Shown: one piece after another, positions 43,688-51,390 of the stretch
Position numbering within the stretch: the first letter of the stretch is position 1
Layout of the letters: each line of letters starts with the position of its first letter
From: CAVTBX01 sp963733135
Lineage (GTDB): Bacteria; Actinomycetota; Thermoleophilia; Gaiellales; Gaiellaceae
Reading direction: 5' to 3'
Assembly: GCA_963733135.1 (NCBI GenBank)
Contig: CAVTBX010000003.1
Location: 186,001-250,000 of the forward strand
DNA: 64,000 nucleotides
Notes under the pieces: generated by a model
The model's input: the letters and a program-made list of their open reading frames with translations, nothing else
Told to the model about the DNA's origin: nothing
Databases searched by the model: none
Position numbers and translations under genes: made by a program

Positions 43688-44628
43688 GCCGACACGGTAC
43701 CTGGAGGCTCTGAGCGGATGTCCTTCTCGTAGGCGATCGCCCCGAAGGACGTCCGCATGCCGACCGACTCGTAGAGCCGGGTCGCGCCGGTCTCGTTCGC
43801 GGCGTCGACGGCGAGGCCGACGCGCCGCACGCCACGCGACCAGAACTCGGCCAGGCTCCTCAGCAGAAGGGCGCGGCCGATCCCGAGACCGCGAGCCTCC
43901 GGCAGGACTCCGAGCGTGCCGACCCAACCCATCCCGAATCGCCTCGGGAGGCCCGAGGTCTCACCAACGAGAACACCGTCTCGCACGGCCACGAAGAGGT
44001 ACGTGCGGTCGCCACCGCTCACGTGTTCGAGCTCACGCCACCAGACCTCGAACGACCTGGGGACATGGCCCCAGTGCCCATGGAACGAGCGCTCGAAGAC
44101 GTCATGGAAAGCCTCCTGCTCTCCCTCGCGAAACGGGCGAATCTCGATTCCTGAGATCTCGGGGACGGCCGGCGGCTCCTCCAGGTCGACGAGCATCCGC
44201 AGCCATTGCCGGACACCCGTGTACCCCTCCTCCTCCACGAGGCGCTGCCCCGGCGCGTCGTTCACGCTCACGTAGGTCTCGAGCGTAGGGCCGTCAGGGG
44301 CGAGCTCTCGGCCGCGGGCTTCGAGCGTCCGAACGAGGTAGCGGCCGAGGCCGAGGCCCGTCTCCGCCGGGTGCACGTACCCATCGGCGATCGCCCCTCG
44401 CGAATGGACGTTCACGAAGCCGTAGCCGACGAGCCTCGGGCCGTCGCGCAGGAGGATGACATCCTGGGTGAGATCGGCAGCCGCCCACTCCTCCCGGACA
44501 TCGTCTACGGCCGTCTCCACCTCGCCGTCCTGTGCCAGCTCGGCGGCGCGGATGAGCTCGACGACCTCGTCGACGTCGGCGCGTGTCCCGCCCGCAACGG
44601 TGAACGGCTCAGGCGGCTCGAGCCTCAC
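43684..44628 (-). CDS. Tandem GNAT acetyltransferase (two GNAT domains, MshD-like layout)
   Basis: 314 aa from GTG 44628. The N-terminal domain has YVHPAETGLGLGRYLVRTLE and the C-terminal domain LGVLPEARGLGIGRALLLRSL, both acetyl-CoA-binding loops, then NETGATRLYESVGMR. Two-domain GNATs include mycothiol synthase MshD, but many act on other amines and I see no mshA-C genes. GTGA overlaps link it to the HAD gene before and the arginase-like gene after. Confidence 0.85.
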   Translation of the reverse strand: MRLEPPEPFTVAGGTRADVDEVVELIRAAELAQDGEVETAVDDVREEWAAADLTQDVILLRDGPRLVGYGFVNVHSRGAIADGYVHPAETGLGLGRYLVRTLEARGRELAPDGPTLETYVSVNDAPGQRLVEEEGYTGVRQWLRMLVDLEEPPAVPEISGIEIRPFREGEQEAFHDVFERSFHGHWGHVPRSFEVWWRELEHVSGGDRTYLFVAVRDGVLVGETSGLPRRFGMGWVGTLGVLPEARGLGIGRALLLRSLAEFWSRGVRRVGLAVDAANETGATRLYESVGMRTSFGAIAYEKDIRSEPPGTVSA

Positions 44629-45293
44629 CCGGAGATGAGACGATCGAGCGTGTCCGTGAGTCCCGAGAGCTCGCGGAGCTCCGCGGTCGGCTGCGGGTCG
44701 GGCTCCTCACCCTCGCGGTTGATCCAGACGACCGGCACAGCGAGGTCGAGGCAGGGCGCGACGTCATGGAACAGGCTTGCGGCCACGTGCGCGTGCCGGT
44801 CGCGGTCGACGTCCGGCCGCTCGAAGAGCCGGTGCCAGTGTCCGTGGGCCGGCTTGTAGGACCCGGCCTCGCGCGCCGTCACGATCGCGTCGACCGGCAC
44901 GCCGATCGTCTGAATGGACGCGTCGAGGAGCTCAGGGTCGGTGTTCGAGAGGATCGCCAGCGCCCAGCCGGCCTCGCGCAGCTTCCAGAGCTCGTCCGGA
45001 ACCTCCGGGAACACCTCCCAGCCAGGCAATGCCTCGCCAAGCGCGTCCTCGACACCCGCCGCAAGCTCGAGCCCCGCGTGCTCCGCGGTGAGGCGAAGCG
45101 ACTCGGCCATGACCTGCCGATAGGGCTTGCCGGAGCCTTCTTGAACGCGCGGCTCGACCTCGTGGTAGGTCGCGAGAACGGAGTCCGCGCCTGCATCCGG
45201 CCACAGCCGTTCGAAGGTCGAGCGCAGCCCTCCGTTCCAGTCGATCAGCGTGCCGTAGCAGTCGAAGCTCGCCCACCTGGTCACCTCCGCCAT
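44625..45293 (-). CDS. HAD-superfamily hydrolase, haloacid dehalogenase-like (type II)
   Basis: 222 aa from ATG 45293. WASFDCYGTLIDW holds the nucleophile Asp; LAILSNTDPELL (motif II), the Lys in GSYKPAHGHW, and a C-terminal variant of motif III follow. The layout fits the (S)-2-haloacid dehalogenase-like group, most of which are phosphatases of unknown substrate. First gene of a three-gene operon with the tandem GNAT and arginase-like genes. Confidence 0.85.
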   Translation of the reverse strand: MAEVTRWASFDCYGTLIDWNGGLRSTFERLWPDAGADSVLATYHEVEPRVQEGSGKPYRQVMAESLRLTAEHAGLELAAGVEDALGEALPGWEVFPEVPDELWKLREAGWALAILSNTDPELLDASIQTIGVPVDAIVTAREAGSYKPAHGHWHRLFERPDVDRDRHAHVAASLFHDVAPCLDLAVPVVWINREGEEPDPQPTAELRELSGLTDTLDRLISG

Positions 45294-45395
45294 GTCCGAG
45301 AAAGTCTATGGACGCACCGGGCCGTCGATCGCCGGCGGGCGAAGACCCGGGATTGTCTACTTGACACAGGGCCCAATCCCGCGAAGACCGGCCAA

Positions 45396-45410
45396 GTAAC
45401 AGACTGTTAC
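45396..45410. repeat. Dispersed palindrome, copy 2 (GTAACAG-A-CTGTTAC)
   Basis: Perfect 7-1-7 palindrome sharing the AACAG-W-CTGTT core with the copy at 8810-8830. It lies downstream of fabF. Confidence 0.8.
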
Positions 45411-45455
45411 AAGATCGGTTCTCGGCTCACGCCTGGATATCCGCTCACAGCGGAG

Positions 45456-45476
45456 CTAGCAACAGACTGTCACTGG
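45456..45476. repeat. Dispersed palindrome, copy 3 (CTAG-n-AACAG-A-CTGT)
   Basis: Left arm identical to copy 1 (CTAGCAACAG); the right arm has diverged (CTGTCACTGG). It lies 63 bp past the fabF stop. Confidence 0.75.
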
Positions 45477-45539
45477 GGGGTTTGGCGTGGCCGAACCAAG
45501 CGAGGCCGCCGCGCTGGCCGCGTCCTGTCCTTCCCTTTC

Positions 45540-46796
45540 CTACCCTTGGAACTTCTTGATCACCAGGCACGCGTTGTGGCCGCCGAACCCGAAGTTGTTC
45601 GAAAGCGCGTGCTCGACCTCGACCTCCCGAGACTCGTTCGGGATGTAGTCGAGGTCGCACTCCGGATCAGGCTCCTCGTAGTTGATCGTTGGCGGGACGA
45701 CGTTGCGCCCGACCGCAAAGATGCAGGCAATCGCCTCGATCGAGCCCGACGCGCCGAGACAGTGTCCGGTCGCGCCCTTCGTGGACGAGATCGGCGTCGA
45801 GCGTGCCTTCTCCTCACCGAGCGCGAGCTTGATAACCCGCGTCTCGCTCGCGTCGCCGAGCGGTGTCGACGTGCCATGCGCGTTGATGTAGTCGATGTCG
45901 TCACTCGACACGCGCGCGTCCTCGAGAGCCATGTGCATCGCACGAGCCGGGTGACGGCCGGTCGGGTCGGGCTCGGTGATGTGCTGCGCGTCCGAGGACA
46001 GGCCGTAGCCGAGTAGCTCGGCGTAGATCTTGGCGTCACGGGCCTTCGCGTGCTCGAGCGCCTCGAGAACGATGACGCCGCCGGCCTCGCCCATCACGAA
46101 CCCGTCGCGCTGCGCGTCGAAGGGCCGGCTCGCATGCTCCGGGTCGTCGTTACGCCGCGAAAGGGCACGCATGGCGCCGAAGCCCGAGATTCCGACCTCC
46201 GAGATTCCCGCCTCGGTCCCGCCCGCGAGCATGACGTCGGCCCTGTCGAGACGGATGGCGTCCATCGCCTCCCCGATCGCCATGTTCGACGCGGCGCACG
46301 CCGTGCACTGGGAAGTGAGCGGACCGCGCGTGCCAAGCTCCATGGAAACCCAGGCGGCGCCCATGTTCGGGATGATCGCCGTGATCGACAGCGGATTCAC
46401 GCGATCTGGCCCGCGCTCGATCAGGGTCGAGTGGCAGGCCTCGAAAGCACGGAGGCCGCCGATGCCGGTCGCGACCGAGACGCCGATGCGCTCGGTCTCG
46501 GCCTCGATGTCCAGGCCCGAGTCCTCCTCGGCCATGCGGGCCGCGGCGAGCACCATCTGGGCGAAGCGGTCCATCCTCCGCGTCTTTCGCCTGTCGATCC
46601 AGACGGTCGGATCGAAGTCCTTGACCTCGCAGGCGAAGTTCACCGGGTACTCGCTCGCGTCGAAGATCGTGATCGGCCCAGCGCCGGACTTCCCAGCCGT
46701 CAGGTTCTCCCAGAAGTTCTCCGCCGTGTTGCCGAGCGGCGTGACCGCGCCCATGCCGGTGACGACCACACGTCGTCGTCCGTTCTCCGATGCCAC
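45540..46796 (-). CDS. fabF: 3-oxoacyl-ACP synthase II
   Basis: 418 aa from GTG 46796, 4 bp after Shine-Dalgarno AGGAGG. Catalytic triad regions: Cys in QCTACAASN, His in NAHGTSTPLGD and His in TKGATGHCLGASG, and the end NNFGFGGHNA. It elongates acyl-ACP by condensation with malonyl-ACP. Last gene of the fab operon; the acpP gene that usually sits between fabG and fabF is missing (only 19 bp there). Confidence 0.96.
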   Translation of the reverse strand: MASENGRRRVVVTGMGAVTPLGNTAENFWENLTAGKSGAGPITIFDASEYPVNFACEVKDFDPTVWIDRRKTRRMDRFAQMVLAAARMAEEDSGLDIEAETERIGVSVATGIGGLRAFEACHSTLIERGPDRVNPLSITAIIPNMGAAWVSMELGTRGPLTSQCTACAASNMAIGEAMDAIRLDRADVMLAGGTEAGISEVGISGFGAMRALSRRNDDPEHASRPFDAQRDGFVMGEAGGVIVLEALEHAKARDAKIYAELLGYGLSSDAQHITEPDPTGRHPARAMHMALEDARVSSDDIDYINAHGTSTPLGDASETRVIKLALGEEKARSTPISSTKGATGHCLGASGSIEAIACIFAVGRNVVPPTINYEEPDPECDLDYIPNESREVEVEHALSNNFGFGGHNACLVIKKFQG

Positions 46797-46815
46797 GTCT
46801 CCTCCTAGCAAGCCT

Positions 46816-47556
46816 CTACATCCCCAGGCCGCCGTCGACGAGGAGTACTGCCCCCGTCACGAATGCGGCCTCGTCCGAGAGGAGAAAGCGTACCGCTCGC
46901 GCGACGTCGTCCGGCTCGCCGAGTCGCCCGAGCGGCGTATTGCCAAGGATCGCGTCGCGCACCTCGTCGGGCAGCACGCCCGTCAGCTCGGTGTCGATGT
47001 AGCCGGGCGCGATGGCGTTCACACGCACGCCCCGCGTGCCGAGCTCTCGCGCGAGCGCCTTCGTCAGCCCGATGATCCCGGCCTTGGAAGCCGCGTAGTT
47101 GGCCTGGCCGGGATTGCCGTGGATCCCGACCACGCTGGTCAGGTTGACGATCGAGCCGGCCCGGCGGCGAAGCATCTTGCGCGAGACGGCACGGCAGGTG
47201 TTGAACGTCCCACGCAGGTTCGTGTCGAGGACGGCGTCCCAATCCTCGTCGCTCATGCGCGCGATCAGGCCGTCACGCGTGACGCCCGCGTTGTTGACGA
47301 GACAATCGAGCTCGCCGAGCTCCTCCTCGACGCGGCCCAGGACAGCCGCCGCCTGTTCCGGGTCGGCCACGTCACCGTCGACCGCGATGCCCTTGATCTC
47401 GCCCGCGATCTCCTGCGCCGCGTCGGCGCTCGCGCGGTAGTTGACGGCGACGCGGGCGCCCGCCGCCCCGAGCTCCCGAGAGATCGCCGCGCCGATGCCA
47501 CGTGACCCCCCGGTGACGAGCACGACCTTGCCTTCCAGTGAAGCGAAGTCAGCCAT
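46816..47556 (-). CDS. fabG: 3-oxoacyl-ACP reductase
   Basis: 246 aa from ATG 47556 (TGATG overlap with fabD). SDR motifs TGGSRGIG, NNAGVTRD, NLTSVVG, YAASK and the C-terminal FVTGAVLLVDGGLGM are typical of FabG, which reduces 3-oxoacyl-ACP with NADPH. Its position between fabD and fabF makes the assignment firm. Confidence 0.95.
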   Translation of the reverse strand: MADFASLEGKVVLVTGGSRGIGAAISRELGAAGARVAVNYRASADAAQEIAGEIKGIAVDGDVADPEQAAAVLGRVEEELGELDCLVNNAGVTRDGLIARMSDEDWDAVLDTNLRGTFNTCRAVSRKMLRRRAGSIVNLTSVVGIHGNPGQANYAASKAGIIGLTKALARELGTRGVRVNAIAPGYIDTELTGVLPDEVRDAILGNTPLGRLGEPDDVARAVRFLLSDEAAFVTGAVLLVDGGLGM

Positions 47557-48479
47557 CAGGCCGCCGAGAGCGCTGCCTCGAGCTTCTCGAGCGACGCCGG
47601 ATCGCCGACGGAGTACGTGCGGAGGGACCGGTCGCACCGCCGCACGAGCCCAGCGAGAACCTGGCCGGGCCCGACCTCGACGAACGTGTCGACCCCTTCC
47701 TGCACGAGCCCGCCGACTGCCTGCGTGAACTTGACCGGGCCCGTGAGCTGGGCAAGGAGAAGCTCGGCGATCCGCCCGGCAGACTCGAGACCCGCGGTGA
47801 CGGTCGACATGAAGGGCGGCGACGGCTCCGCGAAGGAGACCTGTGCGAGCGCCGGGCGAAGCCGATCCGCGGCCCGCTCGACCAGCGGGCTATGGAAGGC
47901 GCCGCTGACCCGGAGCTTGACCGTGCGGCGCGCTCCCCGCGCCGAGGCTTCCTCGAGCAGCCTGTCCACAGCTGCGTTCTCCCCCGAAACGACGAGCTGG
48001 CCCGGGCAGTTGTAATTCGCCGGCCAGACGTTCCCGATCTCCCGGCACAGCTCCTCGACGACCTCGTCCTCGAGGCCGAGGATCGCCGCCATCGCGCCGG
48101 GGTGCTCCGCTGCCATCGCCGCCGTCGCCTCTCCTCGCTCCCGCACGAGCGAGACGGCATCCAGGACTGAAACCGAGCCCGAAGCGGCGAGGGCCGAGTA
48201 TTCGCCGACCGAGTGACCAACGACGAAGTCCGGCTCGATTCCACGCGCCTCGACGGCCCGGAGGCACGCAAGCGACGTCGCCACGAGGGCAGGCTGCTGG
48301 AGCTCGGTGCGCGTCAGCTCCTCGATCGGGCCCTCGAAGCAAAGCCGCGCGACGTCGAAGCCGACCGCCTCGGAGGCCTCGTCGTAAACCGCGCGAGCTT
48401 CGGGGAACGCCTCGGCCATCGCCGAGCCCATCCCGACTTCCTGCGAGCCCTGGCCCGGGAAGCAGAACGCGACCCTCAC
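47556..48479 (-). CDS. fabD: Malonyl-CoA:ACP transacylase
   Basis: 307 aa from GTG 48479 (GTGA overlap with fabH). FCFPGQGSQ at the start, the nucleophile Ser in VVGHSVGEYSAL, and the His in SGAFHSPL are diagnostic. It loads malonate from CoA onto acyl carrier protein, feeding FabH and FabF. Confidence 0.96.
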   Translation of the reverse strand: MRVAFCFPGQGSQEVGMGSAMAEAFPEARAVYDEASEAVGFDVARLCFEGPIEELTRTELQQPALVATSLACLRAVEARGIEPDFVVGHSVGEYSALAASGSVSVLDAVSLVRERGEATAAMAAEHPGAMAAILGLEDEVVEELCREIGNVWPANYNCPGQLVVSGENAAVDRLLEEASARGARRTVKLRVSGAFHSPLVERAADRLRPALAQVSFAEPSPPFMSTVTAGLESAGRIAELLLAQLTGPVKFTQAVGGLVQEGVDTFVEVGPGQVLAGLVRRCDRSLRTYSVGDPASLEKLEAALSAA

Positions 48480-49495
48480 CGAGCCCCCTCGTTCGACCAC
48501 GTCATGACGACCGACCCCCAGGTGAGCCCGGCGCCCACGGCGCTCATGAGGACGACCGAGCCCGCCTCGAGCCGGCCGTCGTCTGCCGCCTCGGTAAGGG
48601 CGAGCGGGATCGACGCCGACGACGTGTTGCCGTAGCGGTCGATGTTCATGACGATCCTGTCGTCCGGCAGGCCCATGTCCTTCGCGGCGTGGTCGATGAT
48701 CCGCTTGTTGGCTTGGTGCGGCACGTAGAGATCGATGTCGTCGAGCTCAAAGCCGCAGCGCTCGAGCAGCTCGCGCGCGGACGTGACCATCACCCGAGTC
48801 GCGAACCGGAAGACCTCGCGGCCGTTCATGCGGATGAACTGCGCCTCCTGAGCCAGGTTCTCGGCCGTCGGGGGCATCCGTGAGCCACCTGCCGGGATGC
48901 AGAGATCGTCGCCGCGCGACCCGTCGGCGCCGAGCTCGAATCCTTCGAACCCCCCGTCGTCCACCCGCTCGACGACGGCTGCGCCGGCTCCGTCTCCGAA
49001 GATGATGCAGGTGCCGCGATCGTTCCAGTTCGTGATCTTCGAGAGCGTCTCGGAACCCACGACCAGCGCGCGGTCGGCCAGGCCTCCCGCCACCGCGCCG
49101 TACGCCTGCGCGAGCGCGTAGACGAAGCCGCTGCACCCGGCCAGGAGATCGTAGGCGGCTGCGCTCGAGGCGCCCAGCTCGTCTGCGACCACGCAGCTCG
49201 TGGCTGGAAAGAGCATGTCCGGGGTCGCCGTGGCGACCACGATGTAGTCGACGTCCTCGCCGCGAACACCGGCGCGTTCGAGGGCCTGGCGGCATGCCGG
49301 GAGCGCCAAATCGCTCGCGGCCTCGGAGTCGGCCGCGATCCGCCGCTCGCGAATGCCCGTCCGCTCCACGATCCACTGGTCGTTCGTGTCGACCATCGTC
49401 TCGAGCTCGGCGTTCGTCAGCACCCGCTCAGGGACGTGTGCACCGATACCCGTGATGCCGACCCGGGCGCCGTTCTCGCGGACGCTTCCGATCAC
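48476..49495 (-). CDS. fabH: 3-oxoacyl-ACP synthase III
   Basis: 339 aa from GTG 49495 (GTGA overlap with fabZ). The catalytic Cys in DLLAGCSGFVYAL, His in VPHQANKRI and Asn in YGNTSSASIP form the KAS III triad. It starts fatty acid synthesis by condensing an acyl-CoA primer with malonyl-ACP; in actinobacteria the primer may be branched, which sequence alone does not decide. Confidence 0.96.
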   Translation of the reverse strand: MIGSVRENGARVGITGIGAHVPERVLTNAELETMVDTNDQWIVERTGIRERRIAADSEAASDLALPACRQALERAGVRGEDVDYIVVATATPDMLFPATSCVVADELGASSAAAYDLLAGCSGFVYALAQAYGAVAGGLADRALVVGSETLSKITNWNDRGTCIIFGDGAGAAVVERVDDGGFEGFELGADGSRGDDLCIPAGGSRMPPTAENLAQEAQFIRMNGREVFRFATRVMVTSARELLERCGFELDDIDLYVPHQANKRIIDHAAKDMGLPDDRIVMNIDRYGNTSSASIPLALTEAADDGRLEAGSVVLMSAVGAGLTWGSVVMTWSNEGAR

Positions 49496-49938
49496 GCAGT
49501 TTCCTCGGTGACGGCGAAGGTCAACGTGCCGCGTACGGCCAGCTCGCCGTCCACCGTCGCGCGGGCCTTGCCGCGGCCGATTGGGCCGCGCACGCGCTCG
49601 AGCTCGCAGACGAGCTCCAGTTCGTCGCCGGGAGTCACGAGCCGCTTGAAGCGCACGTCGTCGATCCCGGCGAAGAGGGCCAGCTTGCCCCGGTTCTCCT
49701 CCTCGGAGAGAACGGCGACGGCGCCGGTCTGGGCCAGCGCCTCGACCATCAAGACGCCCGGCATGATCGGCCGGCCCGGAAAGTGTCCCGCGAGGTACCA
49801 CTCGTCCTCGCGCACGCGCTTGCGGGCCACCACGCGGACTCCCGGCTCGAGCTCGGTCACCTCGTCGAGCAAGAGGAACGGGTCGCGGTGGGGAAGAATC
49901 GCCTCGATCTCCGCCTTGCCGAGCGGCGGCGAGCTCAC
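49492..49938 (-). CDS. fabZ: 3-hydroxyacyl-ACP dehydratase
   Basis: 148 aa from GTG 49938 (GTGA overlap with the sigma gene). The hotdog-fold active site AGHFPGRPIMPGVLMVEALAQ (catalytic His and Glu) and the N-terminal ILPHRDPFLLLDEV are standard FabZ. It dehydrates 3-hydroxyacyl-ACP during elongation. Actinobacteria with type I FAS often lack it; here a full type II set is present. Confidence 0.95.
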   Translation of the reverse strand: MSSPPLGKAEIEAILPHRDPFLLLDEVTELEPGVRVVARKRVREDEWYLAGHFPGRPIMPGVLMVEALAQTGAVAVLSEEENRGKLALFAGIDDVRFKRLVTPGDELELVCELERVRGPIGRGKARATVDGELAVRGTLTFAVTEETA

Positions 49939-50552
49939 GCGGGTGCGCGCTCCTCGAGCCCCGAGCGGAGGTGCTTCCGACCCCGGTGAACGTACGACTT
50001 CGCCGTGCCGATCGGCATACAGGCGCGGCGTGCGACCTCCTCGTACGGAAGGTCGAGCGCGTCGCGAAGGACGACGACGGCCCGCTGATCGGCCGAGAGC
50101 CGAGACAGGCCGTCGACAAGGTCGCGGCGCAGGTCCGCGATGAGGGCCAGGCGCGTCGGGTCCGATTCCTCTCCCGCGGTGCGCTGATCGGCGAGGAGCG
50201 GCTCGGTGGAGCGAACGCGCTTGCGCGCATGGAGGTCGCGGCAGGTGTTGACGACGAGCCGGTGGAGCCAGGTGGCGAACTGCGCGTCGCCGCGGAACTG
50301 CCGAATCTTCGTGCAGAGCTTGACGAGTGACTCCTGGGCCGCGTCGCGGGCATCCTCGAGGTCACTCATGAGCTGGGCCGCGAGTCGGTTGACACGGGGC
50401 CCGTGCCGCTCGACGAGGGCATGAAGCGCCGTCGCGTCGCCGGCCCGCGCCTTGGCCGCGAGAGCGAGGTCCGAAAGCTTGCGGTACGCGTGCAGGCGCG
50501 CGTTCGCCATGGTCTGATCGGTCAGACGGGGAGGGAGTCCAGGCGGTTGCAC
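49935..50552 (-). CDS. ECF RNA polymerase sigma factor leading the fab operon
   Basis: 205 aa from GTG 50552, or 191 aa from ATG 50510; the former is favoured because a -10 TACACT lies 8 bp upstream, as at other leaderless starts here. Region 2 is DARDAAQESLVKLCTKIRQFRGDAQFATWLHRLVVNTCRDLHARKR and region 4 SADQRAVVVLRDALDLPYEEVARRACMPIGTAKSYVHRGRKHLR. No anti-sigma gene follows; instead the gene is coupled to fabZ by GTGA. It may control lipid genes or its own operon. Confidence 0.9.
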   Translation of the reverse strand: MQPPGLPPRLTDQTMANARLHAYRKLSDLALAAKARAGDATALHALVERHGPRVNRLAAQLMSDLEDARDAAQESLVKLCTKIRQFRGDAQFATWLHRLVVNTCRDLHARKRVRSTEPLLADQRTAGEESDPTRLALIADLRRDLVDGLSRLSADQRAVVVLRDALDLPYEEVARRACMPIGTAKSYVHRGRKHLRSGLEERAPA

Positions 50553-50577
50553 GAGGCCGTAGTGTAGTGCCCCGACC
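50553..50577. promoter_or_regulatory. 25-bp bidirectional promoter, sigma-fab operon / birA
   Basis: Minus: TACACT (50566-50561), 8 bp before GTG 50552. Plus: TAGTGT (50560-50565), or TAGTGC (50565-50570) 7 bp before GTG 50578. The elements overlap head to head, and no Shine-Dalgarno is present on either side. Confidence 0.55.
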
Positions 50578-51324
50578 GTGGCCGATTCACTCGCCCCAAA
50601 CTCCGTCGAACCGCTACTCGCCGGGGGGTTCGGGAAGCCGTACGTCTACCGCGAGAGCTGCCAGTCCACGCAAGAGCTCCTACCGCACGACGGGCCGGAG
50701 GGCATGGTCGCCGCGTGCGACGAGCAGACCGCTGGGCGAGGCCGCCTGGGCCGGGGCTGGGCGGCGCCGAAGGGGACAGCTCTGCTCGCCTCGATCCTCC
50801 TGCGACCGCCGGCCCAGCGGCCGTTGCCCGAGCTCTCGCTCGTCGGCGGCGTGGCGACGGCGCTGACTGTCGAGCGGGCGACTGGTCTGGCGGCGCAAAT
50901 CAAGTGGCCGAACGACGTGATGCTGAACCGCCGCAAGGTGGCCGGAGTCCTCGCGGAGGCCCAGGGCGAAACGGTCGTCCTCGGAATCGGTCTAAACGTG
51001 AACCAGACGCGCGACGAGCTTCCTTCCGAGGCGAAGATCGAACCGGCGTCTCTTCGCACAACCGACGCCGTTGTCCGCGACCGCGCGGCCGTTCTCGCCG
51101 ATCTCGTGCTCGAGCTCGAGCGGATCTACAAGCTCTGGGGAGCCGGCGGCCTCGACGCGATCTTCGAAGAGCTCGGCTCGCGCGACTTCTTGCGCGCGCG
51201 TCGTGTCCAGGTGGATGGAGTCGAAGGGCTCGCCGTCGGGATCGGCCGGGACGGGCGTCTCCAGGTGGCGGTTGACGGCGAGACGCGCCACGTCGAGAGC
51301 GGCGAGGTCGCCTACGTGCGTTAG
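50578..51324 (+). CDS. birA: Biotin-[acetyl-CoA carboxylase] ligase (no DNA-binding domain)
   Basis: 248 aa from GTG 50578. EQTAGRGRLGRGW (biotinyl-AMP loop), IKWPNDVMLN and RRKVAGVLAEA are the BirA catalytic motifs, and the SH3-like C-terminal domain follows. It lacks an N-terminal helix-turn-helix, so it is a monofunctional ligase. It biotinylates the carrier of acetyl-CoA carboxylase, matching the divergent fab genes and nearby accDA. Confidence 0.95.
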   Translation: MADSLAPNSVEPLLAGGFGKPYVYRESCQSTQELLPHDGPEGMVAACDEQTAGRGRLGRGWAAPKGTALLASILLRPPAQRPLPELSLVGGVATALTVERATGLAAQIKWPNDVMLNRRKVAGVLAEAQGETVVLGIGLNVNQTRDELPSEAKIEPASLRTTDAVVRDRAAVLADLVLELERIYKLWGAGGLDAIFEELGSRDFLRARRVQVDGVEGLAVGIGRDGRLQVAVDGETRHVESGEVAYVR

Positions 51325-51390
51325 GAGGGTTTGGCGGGAGGGTCTTCGTTGCCCGGCGGCACAACGACTGTTCCGACCAAACCCGCCTAA
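51321..51390. terminator. Long-armed hairpin spanning both stop codons of birA and amidase genes
   Basis: TTAGGAGGGTTTGG (51321-51334) and CCAAACCCGCCTAA (51377-51390) are complementary over 14 bp with one mismatch. Each arm contains the stop codon of one convergent gene (TAG 51322-51324; minus-strand stop at 51387). A smaller TCGTTG/CAACGA stem lies in the loop. Likely a bidirectional terminator. Confidence 0.6.

Larger units (their letters stand above)
45294..45539. other. Intergenic region holding two copies of the dispersed palindrome
   Basis: 246 bp without a convincing gene between fabF (3' end) and the HAD operon (5' end), both on the minus strand. It contains two AACAG-A-CTGT palindromes 46 bp apart. 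No tRNA or small RNA structure was recognised. The first 60 bp should contain the HAD promoter. Confidence 0.6.

Noticed and set aside
45294..45539. tRNA or small RNA gene in the fabF-HAD spacer
   Set aside because: No cloverleaf or conserved tRNA loop sequence could be found; only the repeated palindromes stand out.
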